Source: a virus. From it: a stretch of 21,287 bases of DNA. The stretch spans positions 1 through 21,287 of the IMG/VR virus record IMGVR_UViG_3300018411_000079; one strand, written 5' to 3'. The translations under genes were made by a program, and so were the position numbers. Positions 1-6,756 of this stretch are shown here, in pieces. The notes beneath the pieces are model-generated. The model was not told the origin of the DNA and made no database searches. It worked only from the letters and a program-made list of their open reading frames with translations. Every line of letters starts with the position of its first letter. Positions within the stretch are counted from its first letter, which is position 1.

Positions 1-573
1 CAGGTCGGCCGGGGCCAGCAGGCTGGTGCTGTACTGCGCCGTCAGGTCGGCCGGGGCCAGCAGGCTGGTGCTGTACTGCGCCGTCAGGTCGGCCGGGGCC
101 AGCAGCGATTCACGATAATCGCTCCGGATCCCGAAAGGCGGCAGCAGCGAGGTGCTGTAGTCCGCGGTCAACCCTGTTGGCGGAAGCGGTGCTGTGCTGT
201 ACTGCGCCGTCAGGTCGGCCGGGGCCAGCAGGCGGGTGCTGTAGTCCGCGGTCAACTCGGTGGGCGCGGTCAAAGCAGCGCTGTAGTCTGCCGTCAACTC
301 GGTGGGCGGCAGCAAGGCGGTGCTGTACTGCGCGAACAGGTCGGCCGGGGCCAGCAGGCTGGTGCTGTAGTCCGCGATCAACCCAGTGGGCGGCAGCAGG
401 GCCGTGCTGTAGTTTGCCGTCAACTCAGTGGGCGGCAACAAGGCGGTGCTGTATTGCGCTCTCAAGCTGGAGGGCGCGGACAGGGCTGTGCTGTATTGCG
501 CTCTCAAGCTGGTGGGCGCGGACAGCACATTGCTGTACTCGGCGAACAGGTCGAACGGGGCAGACAGTCGGAC
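1..573 (-). repeat. 42-bp tandem repeat array encoding 14-residue repeats in the tail hub C-terminus
   Basis: A conserved Tyr codon recurs exactly every 42 bp at plus-strand positions 31, 73, 115, 157, 199, 241, 283, 325, 367, 409, 451, 493 and 535, giving 13 regular copies and a partial one at the edge. The unit reads roughly T-[A/S]-L-L-[A/P]-P-x-x-L-T-A-x-Y-S. The copies at 1-42 and 43-84 are identical at DNA level, and 85-105 repeats their first half; copies further right differ more. The earliest unit (VRLSAPFDLFAEYS) continues directly from the hub domain, suggesting the array grew from that sequence. One copy (about 106-147) is divergent, with SLLPPFGIRSDYRE. Confidence 0.95.
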
Positions 574-3500
574 CGGCAGCGCAATCCGGATCATCCGGTT
601 CTGCAGCGACACCAGCGCCCCGCGACGAGCCTCTATGATCAAGTCAGCGAAGACCGCGCCTTCCGGCATCGGGTCGGCCACGAGATCCAGCACAAACGAC
701 GTCCCGGTGCCCATATCGATCACCGGCATCTCCGGCATCGGCGCCAGCGCGGCATCCAGCGGCAGGCGGCGCAGGAAGTAGGACACCCCGGTCTCCGGTC
801 CGAAGTTGCTTTCTGCCAGCCAGGAAACGGCCTGATTCGACTGCTGCACCCGATGGCGGTGGGCCCAGGTCAACGTGACCGCGTCTGCAGGGGTGCCCAG
901 GGCGGGCTGATATGACCCGTCCACCTTGAAGGCGGCGGCAGGGTATGGGCGACCCTGGCGGCCCAGCATCTCGACGTCCAGGTACGTGAAGGGACCCTGG
1001 TACGCACCCTTACCATTCTTGGGCCGGCCATATGCCCCGACCTGCTCACCATCCGTGCGCTCTGTTGTGTCGGTACCGGCGAAGGTGCCCACCACGTAGA
1101 TCGCCGTGCCGATGGGCGCAGCCTTCGGGTAGGTGTCGGCGACCGCGCGAATGAGTTTCAGCGCCACCGGGGACGAACCAGGATCCTCGGCCACGGTCAT
1201 GACCTCCCGCTGGCGGTCATCCACGTTGCCCACCAGCACCCAGTCGCCAGCTCGAACGTTCGACATGTCACGCGGGGACGACACCGCCACGGTGATCTCG
1301 GTGTCGGTGATCTCCTCTATGTCCTCGGCCAGTAGCGCGGTCGGGGTGAATTCCGCATCCCGCTCCTGCTGGCTGTCCGTGACCGGCGGAGCGCCTTCCG
1401 GATAAGCAAAGAAGCCGTAATCGATGTGTGACCCGGTACCAGGGCGCCCGCCTGCAAAGACGAAATAGCTGGAGTCATTGCGCGTGGCCACAGCCGCGTC
1501 TTCGCCCAGGCGCTCCACCAGCATCGGGTAAGGTTCGTCGAACCCGGTGACCAGATCGAAGTTGCTGGGCGGGGCGATGGGGTCCACCCAGCCGCTGGGA
1601 GGCGGCACGGCAGCGACCCGGTACTCCTCGCCGAAGATGTCCTCGCCGAACTCGATCCCGACCATGCCGTCGAGCTCACCGTTATCGGATCGGCGGGCAG
1701 CCCGGCAAACCAACTGGTTCACCCCACGCGCCGGCCAGTTGAGCAGGAACACATCCCCGACCTTGATGTTCGCCACCTTCCGGTTCACGGTCAGGCGCCC
1801 CTGGCGGAACGGCTTGGAGTAGCGAGCCAGGTCCCGCTGGCCGACCATCAGGGCGACCCTGTCCGAGCAGATGCCGGAATACTCCATGGTCTGGTTGTTG
1901 ATGGTGCCGACCATGTTGATCGCAGCGGTGTCCTGGACGGCCAAGGCGGAGTCCGACCCGCTCTCCCGGTTCCAGTAGTTGACGGTGATCTGGTTGACGA
2001 GGTCATAGAGCATGGGCTCCGTGAGCTGTTCCAGGCTGCAGTTTGATGGGGTGAGCACCGGCAACGTGGCCACGTCATAGTCCGGCCGGATGAGCTGTAT
2101 CTCCTGCAGACCGGTTTCCGGGTCCTCATAGCGCACGGCATCGATATGGCGGATCACCTCCAGGATGAAGTCGTTCACGGCCATCTCGCTCGTCCAGAGC
2201 ATAGAGAGGCCCAGGCCCTCCTTGTAAAGGGTGTTGGCCGCCTCTGTGAAGGATGGGCCTATGATCGACTCCGGCAGGCCGCGGCCCCATTCCGTGTTGG
2301 TCATGCACTCCCGGATGATGTGAGCCGGGTTCATGTCGTAAGGGCCGGGGGACATGCGATAGGCCGCGCTGCCGTCAGCAGAGGTCAAACCCATGTCCAC
2401 TTCTACGCCGAGGCCCATCTGAGGGCCGCCTTTGGTCCAGTGGGACGTGACGCACATCGGGATCCCGTGCAAGGTAACCCGGTCCCCGTAGATCGCCCCA
2501 GGACCTGGGGTGTACCCCGAGGCGTCCGGACCAACGTGCACCCATGGCATCTGCTCGACCGTGCCCATCTCCAGCCCGGGGCCGCGCCCAGGGGTGAAAA
2601 TCAGGCCCGGCTCGGAGGAGGCGATACTCCAGCAAACCGTGCGGCCATCACGGCCCCGTTCGCCGCGGAACAGCCGGCCCGGCAGGTTGTTACCGGATCC
2701 CCAGTTGATGCTCTGCGGGAAGCTGGCGGACCCGTTTACAGAGGGAGCGAACCACGGCAACCCCATATCCGTGAGCTCCGGGTTTTCCCCCTGGGCCGCT
2801 GCAGTGTTGTACACCATGAACCGTTTGCCCATCGTGGCAGCCATAGCGCGCGGCAAAACCACGTAGACAAAACGGTCCTCCAGGCAAACGATGCTGACGT
2901 CCGGGACTGGGGCCTGACGGCCTCCGCCGTCTCGAACGAAAGCTCCCCCAGGGATCAAGGTGGACCCTGATTGCCAGATTTTCGCGCCGGTCTCAGTGTC
3001 GAGTATCGCTGCGGTAATCTGGTCTCGTTTCGCTCCGCCGACATCAAACTGTGAGACCCACAAGACGAACATCCGACGCTGCGGGGCCTTCTCCACGCCC
3101 ATCCGCCAGCCATTCGGCCCGATAGGGGTATCCTGGAATTCTGCTGTCACTTGCCCGGTCAACGGGGACAAAGTGAAGGAGTTGCCGGCGGGACCGAGGA
3201 CCAGATAGTGCCCATCGGGATCATCGTCCCAACATGAGACATAACGGGGGCCCATGAAATTGTGGCTGCAGTAGTTTGCCGAGTCGTCATAGATCCCCTG
3301 CCCTGTCCTGGAGGCATCGACGATCTGTTTTATGTTGGCCATGAGTGGTGACGCCGGGTACTGGATCCTGGTCACTTCCATAGTTTCGAGGTCGATCACC
3401 GCTGCGTAGTGGTATCGCCATTGCCATGTCGGGGACGACTCCGGCCATCCGGTGTTCGCATAGGGTGTAGCGCCGTCCCCGTCCACGCACAGCGGCCACA

Positions 3501-4314
3501 ACAGTTTTCGCCCGCCCTCCAGGGGGATAGGGTCATCTGTCATAGGCAGGAAGTAGAAGCCGGCGTCAAGGTGGCCGCGCGGCAAGTTGATATACGTCCG
3601 CTTGCCGGTGGCTTGGTCATTGATCGCGACGGTCACCCCGGACGATGTCCCGGCAGGGACGCGGCGTTTGCCCTCCAGTGTCCCGGTTACCGGGGCAACT
3701 TTGATCGAGTAGATGCGCCCCTTGTAGTAGGAGCTCCCCACCATTAGCGCCGTGCCGCTTGCGCGGAATAGTGCGCCCCACACAGAAGATGTGGACCCGT
3801 TGCCGCCGTTGCAGTAGGCCCCGGACGACCCGTAGAGATCTCCCGGCAGGCCGATGCCGGCGATCGCAGGCGCCCACTGCACTCTCCCGGTGGAGGTCGG
3901 TGACCAGATCCGTTGTACCCTGAATTTCCAAGGTTTGAGGTAGGGGTTTGTGCCGACGTAGAGGTGTTTCAGGATGACCGAGACCACGCCCCGGTATGCT
4001 GGGACCAATTTATCCTTGAGGACCGTCTGTAGGTAGCTGTTTTTCGGCTGCTCCCGGTGCCCCATGCCGATGTCGATGTCCCCGGCGATCCCGCCTTCCC
4101 TGTCCTCGCCACCGAACAGCTCCGGCACGTCTACGTGGATGGTCTCGTAACCGTCGGTCAGCCCTTGCCCTGGGCCGTTGTCATCTGCCGGCACCCACAA
4201 CAGTTTGTCGTCTACGTGGATGGCTTTTATTGCGTCGATGGGCCCGTGGCAAATCGAGAAGTGGACCCCTACTTTGTATCGGTAGCCGACCGTTTGGCTT
4301 TTCTTTCCACCCAT
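1..4314 (-). CDS. Central tail hub / tail fibre protein (3' end outside window)
   Basis: An open frame of 1,438 codons from ATG 4314 to the left edge without a stop; I checked the frame codon by codon. AGGA lies 10 nt before the ATG. Residues 1-136 begin MGGKKSQTVGYRYKVG and contain ICHGPIDAIKAIHVDDK, a tail-hub start, up to KPWKFRVQRI. Residues about 137-657 form a large apparent insertion with beta-propeller-like motifs. From DMNPAHIIRECMTNTEWGRG (about 660) the usual hub sequence resumes: LYKEGLGLSMLW, DFILEVIRHIDAVRYED, LIRPDYDVATLPVL, and VALMVGQRDLARYSKPFRQG. Near 1145 comes TLTWAHRHRVQQSN with FGPETGVSY, a block usual late in such proteins. From about 1246 to the edge there are tandem 14-residue repeats. 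The protein should form the tip of the tail and contact the host surface. The stop and any further fibre domain lie outside. Confidence 0.9.
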   Translation of the reverse strand, partial: MGGKKSQTVGYRYKVGVHFSICHGPIDAIKAIHVDDKLLWVPADDNGPGQGLTDGYETIHVDVPELFGGEDREGGIAGDIDIGMGHREQPKNSYLQTVLKDKLVPAYRGVVSVILKHLYVGTNPYLKPWKFRVQRIWSPTSTGRVQWAPAIAGIGLPGDLYGSSGAYCNGGNGSTSSVWGALFRASGTALMVGSSYYKGRIYSIKVAPVTGTLEGKRRVPAGTSSGVTVAINDQATGKRTYINLPRGHLDAGFYFLPMTDDPIPLEGGRKLLWPLCVDGDGATPYANTGWPESSPTWQWRYHYAAVIDLETMEVTRIQYPASPLMANIKQIVDASRTGQGIYDDSANYCSHNFMGPRYVSCWDDDPDGHYLVLGPAGNSFTLSPLTGQVTAEFQDTPIGPNGWRMGVEKAPQRRMFVLWVSQFDVGGAKRDQITAAILDTETGAKIWQSGSTLIPGGAFVRDGGGRQAPVPDVSIVCLEDRFVYVVLPRAMAATMGKRFMVYNTAAAQGENPELTDMGLPWFAPSVNGSASFPQSINWGSGNNLPGRLFRGERGRDGRTVCWSIASSEPGLIFTPGRGPGLEMGTVEQMPWVHVGPDASGYTPGPGAIYGDRVTLHGIPMCVTSHWTKGGPQMGLGVEVDMGLTSADGSAAYRMSPGPYDMNPAHIIRECMTNTEWGRGLPESIIGPSFTEAANTLYKEGLGLSMLWTSEMAVNDFILEVIRHIDAVRYEDPETGLQEIQLIRPDYDVATLPVLTPSNCSLEQLTEPMLYDLVNQITVNYWNRESGSDSALAVQDTAAINMVGTINNQTMEYSGICSDRVALMVGQRDLARYSKPFRQGRLTVNRKVANIKVGDVFLLNWPARGVNQLVCRAARRSDNGELDGMVGIEFGEDIFGEEYRVAAVPPPSGWVDPIAPPSNFDLVTGFDEPYPMLVERLGEDAAVATRNDSSYFVFAGGRPGTGSHIDYGFFAYPEGAPPVTDSQQERDAEFTPTALLAEDIEEITDTEITVAVSSPRDMSNVRAGDWVLVGNVDDRQREVMTVAEDPGSSPVALKLIRAVADTYPKAAPIGTAIYVVGTFAGTDTTERTDGEQVGAYGRPKNGKGAYQGPFTYLDVEMLGRQGRPYPAAAFKVDGSYQPALGTPADAVTLTWAHRHRVQQSNQAVSWLAESNFGPETGVSYFLRRLPLDAALAPMPEMPVIDMGTGTSFVLDLVADPMPEGAVFADLIIEARRGALVSLQNRMIRIALPVRLSAPFDLFAEYSNVLSAPTSLRAQYSTALSAPSSLRAQYSTALLPPTELTANYSTALLPPTGLIADYSTSLLAPADLFAQYSTALLPPTELTADYSAALTAPTELTADYSTRLLAPADLTAQYSTAPLPPTGLTADYSTSLLPPFGIRSDYRESLLAPADLTAQYSTSLLAPADLTAQYSTSLLAPADL
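2341..3906 (-). other. Apparent ~520-residue insertion in the tail hub protein, beta-propeller-like
   Basis: In hub proteins of this type as I remember them, the block KPWKFRVQRI is followed after a short linker by NPAHIIRECMTN. Here about 520 residues separate them. The insert has spaced strand-turn-strand motifs such as SIKVAPVTGTLEG (near residue 205), VIDLETMEVTRIQ (near 310), LSPLTGQVTAEF (near 385) and LDTETGAKIWQS (near 442), the sort of D-x-x-TG turn seen in propeller blades. The reading frame runs through without interruption. The boundary positions are estimates. Confidence 0.55.
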
Positions 4315-4502
4315 TGATTGTTTTCCTGCTCCGCTAGATCCGCTGCCGCGATGGCGAAGGGGTCACCAGTTTGGCGGAGTCTGTCTGCATCGATCCCGTC
4401 CCGGAACCCGCGCATCTCGAACCCGTTATGCTGGCACCACTCGCGCAGGCGTGGAGTGCAATACCCCAGCGCTCGAATGTGTTTGAAGGTGACTTGGCCC
4501 AT
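4269..4502 (-). CDS. Small conserved-type tail-module protein of unknown function
   Basis: A 77-residue protein beginning MGQVTFKHIRALGYCTPRLR, then WCQHNGFEMRGFRDGIDADR, then LRQTGDPFAIAAADLAEQ. As far as I recall, small proteins with this layout (a VT-x-x-DIR-x-x-GYC start, a W-x-x-HG-x-x-x-x-x-F block, then a GI-x-A-x-x-L-x-x-TGD block) are found just before the tail hub gene in many phages; none has a known function to my knowledge. The predicted structure is mostly helical, like a small DNA- or protein-binding helical bundle. Only a weak ribosome site precedes ATG 4502, 5 nt after the previous stop. Its 3' end overlaps the tail hub gene by 46 bp in another frame. Confidence 0.7.
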   Translation of the reverse strand: MGQVTFKHIRALGYCTPRLREWCQHNGFEMRGFRDGIDADRLRQTGDPFAIAAADLAEQENNQWVERKAKRSATDTK

Positions 4503-4507
4503 CGTGG

Positions 4508-4732
4508 TTATGCTCTTTTCTTGATGGCTTCGGTCGCGACGTCACCATACCACACAACGGATGGGCTCTTAATATCGCGGGTGCCGAATAGTACCACTAT
4601 CGACTCCCCCTCCTGGGCCGTCGGGACTTCCTGGAACTCCTGGGCCTGCGGCGGAGAGGTCTTCGGTTTGCGTTGCAGAAGGAAAGAGACCGCCATCATA
4701 ACGATCGCGTAGACGAAAAACTCCCAGCCCAT
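4508..4732 (-). CDS. Small tail-tip protein with N-terminal membrane segment
   Basis: A 74-residue protein. Residues 3-19 (WEFFVYAIVMMAVSFLL) form a single hydrophobic segment, followed by a basic and Pro-rich linker (QRKPKTSPPQAQEFQE) and the block VPTAQEGESIVVLFGTRDIKSPSVVWYGDV, read here as FGTRDIKSPSVVWYGDV near residues 49-65, ending IKKRA. That block resembles the start of phage tail-tip hub proteins in which FGTR and WYGD are followed closely by KKGGKK and VGYRY; here the GGKK and VGYRY part begins the large gene downstream. So this seems to be the N-terminal piece of a tail hub carried as a separate gene. The start has AAGGGG 7 nt upstream, in the 9-bp gap after the BR0599-type gene. 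Confidence 0.75.
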   Translation of the reverse strand: MGWEFFVYAIVMMAVSFLLQRKPKTSPPQAQEFQEVPTAQEGESIVVLFGTRDIKSPSVVWYGDVATEAIKKRA

Positions 4733-4741
4733 GATGTCCCC

Positions 4742-5563
4742 TTAAACGATACTGGTGCCCTCGAACGGGCCCTTCGGCGGGATGTAGTCGAACCCGCCAT
4801 AGTTGTCGAGATTGTTGAACTTGTCTTTGCAGGTCGCGGCCAGTCGGTCGCAACCTGGGTGCAGTGTAACACTCTCGCCCACATCAAGGTCGAGCAGCGG
4901 ACGGCTGAGTTTCAGGTTCGATCCGTTCTGCTCGATGATGAACCGGGAGAGGCCGTTGAACAGCAGGATCCCGCCAACGTAGTATCCGGCTGACGGGGTG
5001 CTGGGTAGTGTGACCGTCACCGTTGCCTTGTTTGTTGAGAGGGCCGTGACCTGCCCGACCGCCTTGAATTGCTCTTTGTCGGCCCAGCAGCGCGGCATGT
5101 AGAGCGCATGTGGGCACTGCCGCATATAGCGGATCCGGCAGCCGGTCTGTGTCAATGCCGTGGCGATCTTCTCGCACCCCATCACCATCCACGGGGCCTC
5201 GAAGGATACGCCCACCAGCCGACCGCTCCAGATGTTGAACGTGCCGAGGTCCGGGTCATTGAGATGGCACCGCTTGATGCGGACGGCCACCATGGTCGGG
5301 AACTCCCGCTGGTCGAACTCCAGGATGAAAGGGTGGTCGCGGGGGACCCTGATCGAGAGCTGTTTCGCGTCGTCCGGGTTTCCCTCGTCGTCAAATTGGT
5401 CGCGAGTTGTGGTGAATGCGAGATAGGTCTTGCCGCCGACCACCACGTCCCGGTCGCCGCTGGTGGTCCGGACGATCTCGGCCTCTGTCTGGCCGTATTG
5501 AATCTCAAGCAGCTCGACCGGCTGCCCGCTGTGACTACTCTCATCGAAAGCGCGGTATGTCAC
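4742..5563 (-). CDS. Tail tip hub protein, DUF2163 / phage BR0599 family
   Basis: A 273-residue protein from GTG 5563, which overlaps the preceding stop as GTGA. The N-terminal half (PVELLEIQYGQTEAEIVRTT, TYLAFTTTRDQF, WSGRLVGVSFEAP) and the C-terminal half with CPHALYMPRCW, LHPGCDRLAATCKDKFNN and NYGGFDYIPPKGPFEG match the DUF2163/BR0599 pattern. Four cysteines, C150, C159, C238 and C245, lie in the conserved places. In lambda gpL and in the gene transfer agent hub protein, clustered cysteines in the equivalent domain hold an iron-sulfur cluster, so a metal site is plausible here. It should form the ring between the distal tail protein and the central hub. AAGGGG after its stop serves the next gene. 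Confidence 0.88.
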   Translation of the reverse strand: MTYRAFDESSHSGQPVELLEIQYGQTEAEIVRTTSGDRDVVVGGKTYLAFTTTRDQFDDEGNPDDAKQLSIRVPRDHPFILEFDQREFPTMVAVRIKRCHLNDPDLGTFNIWSGRLVGVSFEAPWMVMGCEKIATALTQTGCRIRYMRQCPHALYMPRCWADKEQFKAVGQVTALSTNKATVTVTLPSTPSAGYYVGGILLFNGLSRFIIEQNGSNLKLSRPLLDLDVGESVTLHPGCDRLAATCKDKFNNLDNYGGFDYIPPKGPFEGTSIV

Positions 5564-6756
5564 CAGTTAGCTCCTACGGTGGTTGTGGCGATCTTTATCT
5601 CACCGATGCCGGCGGTTAGCCAGTTGATATTGATTGAGTCTGACCCCAGGCGGCAGAGCGATGCGAGGTAGTGAACCGGGGATTGGTCTTGGCGATAAGG
5701 TTGGTCCCAGGGCTCCACCGTCTCGATGTAGGTGACGTCGTTTATGTAGTCAGGCTGCATCGCCTTGATCTTGTAGAGCCGATAAGACATGTCTTTCAGC
5801 CGCACCATCATGTGCGTCAGCATCGTCGTACCGGGCTGCGCCAGTTGGTAGAACTTGGTGCCGGCCACGGCGAAGGGGGAGATCACCGGGGTGGGGGACA
5901 GCACCAGTGGGAGATCGCGGCTGCGGGTGGGGGCGTAGAAGACGCCCCGGCGGCCCTTGTGGCGATCGAAGAAGGACCACCACCAATCGGCCTCGGTGTG
6001 CCCGTTCACCAGGATGGTGCCGCTGCTGGTCCGCTGCTGCAGGGTCGATAGCACATCATAGGAGGTACGGCCCACTTGCCCATCCATAAGCTGGGTGACC
6101 CAGGACATGTCGATGTCCATGGCATCCCGCCAGTTGATGTCCCGGACCAGCACCTCCTGGCCACTGTAGATCATGTCGGCGGGCACCTGGGCCACCGGCA
6201 CATCGTCACCGCTCACTTGCCGGGTCAAGGTCAGCGACGCTTCCGACACCGTCGTGGTGTGGCGCTTGAAGGGGACCCCGTCCGGCACCCGGCACTCCCA
6301 AGTTGGATAGACCGCCGTGCCGGTGCCCCAGTTGCCAGGGACCGGGGTGCTCGGGTCCAGGACCACCGTGTTACCCGTCACCGCGCCGACCACCACGGCC
6401 TGACTGTCCTTGCTCCCGCCGAGCAGCACCAGCCGCTCCCCAGGAACCACCCAGGCCGGCAGGGCTTTGGTCAGGTGGATCACCACGTCGCCATTGCTCG
6501 CCGGTTGGGCCAGGGTATTGAGCGCCGGCCAGTAGGGCACCAGCAGGACCTGGGCCTGGGCGGCGGACATGACCCAATCGAACTGGGACGCCTCTGCACC
6601 GTGGAGCAGAACGTTGAAATTCAGGGTGCAGCGGGGCTTACTGCGAAGGGCTGCCCGCTGCTCGGTCTGGTCATAGGAAACCATGATGTTGGTCAAGTAT
6701 TCCCGGGTCTCCGACACCGGAGATCTCCAGTTGGGTTGAAAGTCCAGTATCTGCAT
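5560..6756 (-). CDS. Distal-tail-like phage tail protein
   Basis: A 398-residue protein immediately after the tape measure gene, the usual place of distal tail (Dit-like) proteins that join tube to tip. It opens with LDFQPNWRSPVSETREYLTNI and has a strand-rich N-terminal part (CTLNFNVLLHGAEASQFDWVM, given here as CTLNFNVLLHG), a middle segment with PGERLVLLGGSKDSQAVVV and TVVLDPSTPVPG that reads like a small inserted beta domain, then WWWSFFDRHKGRRGVFYAPTRSRDLPL, a stretch typical of this tail-protein type, and a C-terminal YIETVEPWDQPYRQ region. In gene transfer agents and related phages a Dit protein precedes a DUF2163-type hub, as seen here. I recognise the type but not a named family. It overlaps the next gene by GTGA. 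Confidence 0.75.
   Translation of the reverse strand: MQILDFQPNWRSPVSETREYLTNIMVSYDQTEQRAALRSKPRCTLNFNVLLHGAEASQFDWVMSAAQAQVLLVPYWPALNTLAQPASNGDVVIHLTKALPAWVVPGERLVLLGGSKDSQAVVVGAVTGNTVVLDPSTPVPGNWGTGTAVYPTWECRVPDGVPFKRHTTTVSEASLTLTRQVSGDDVPVAQVPADMIYSGQEVLVRDINWRDAMDIDMSWVTQLMDGQVGRTSYDVLSTLQQRTSSGTILVNGHTEADWWWSFFDRHKGRRGVFYAPTRSRDLPLVLSPTPVISPFAVAGTKFYQLAQPGTTMLTHMMVRLKDMSYRLYKIKAMQPDYINDVTYIETVEPWDQPYRQDQSPVHYLASLCRLGSDSININWLTAGIGEIKIATTTVGANW

Noticed and set aside
1-573. CRISPR-like look of the regular 42-bp repeats
   Set aside because: The copies are directly adjacent with no unique spacers, vary gradually, and stay in frame inside a protein gene.
177-638. Cysteine- and Arg-rich plus-strand frame across the left-end repeats
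   Set aside because: It only reflects the 42-bp repeat read on the other strand; the repeat is conserved in the minus-strand hub frame (fixed Tyr, Leu and Pro positions).
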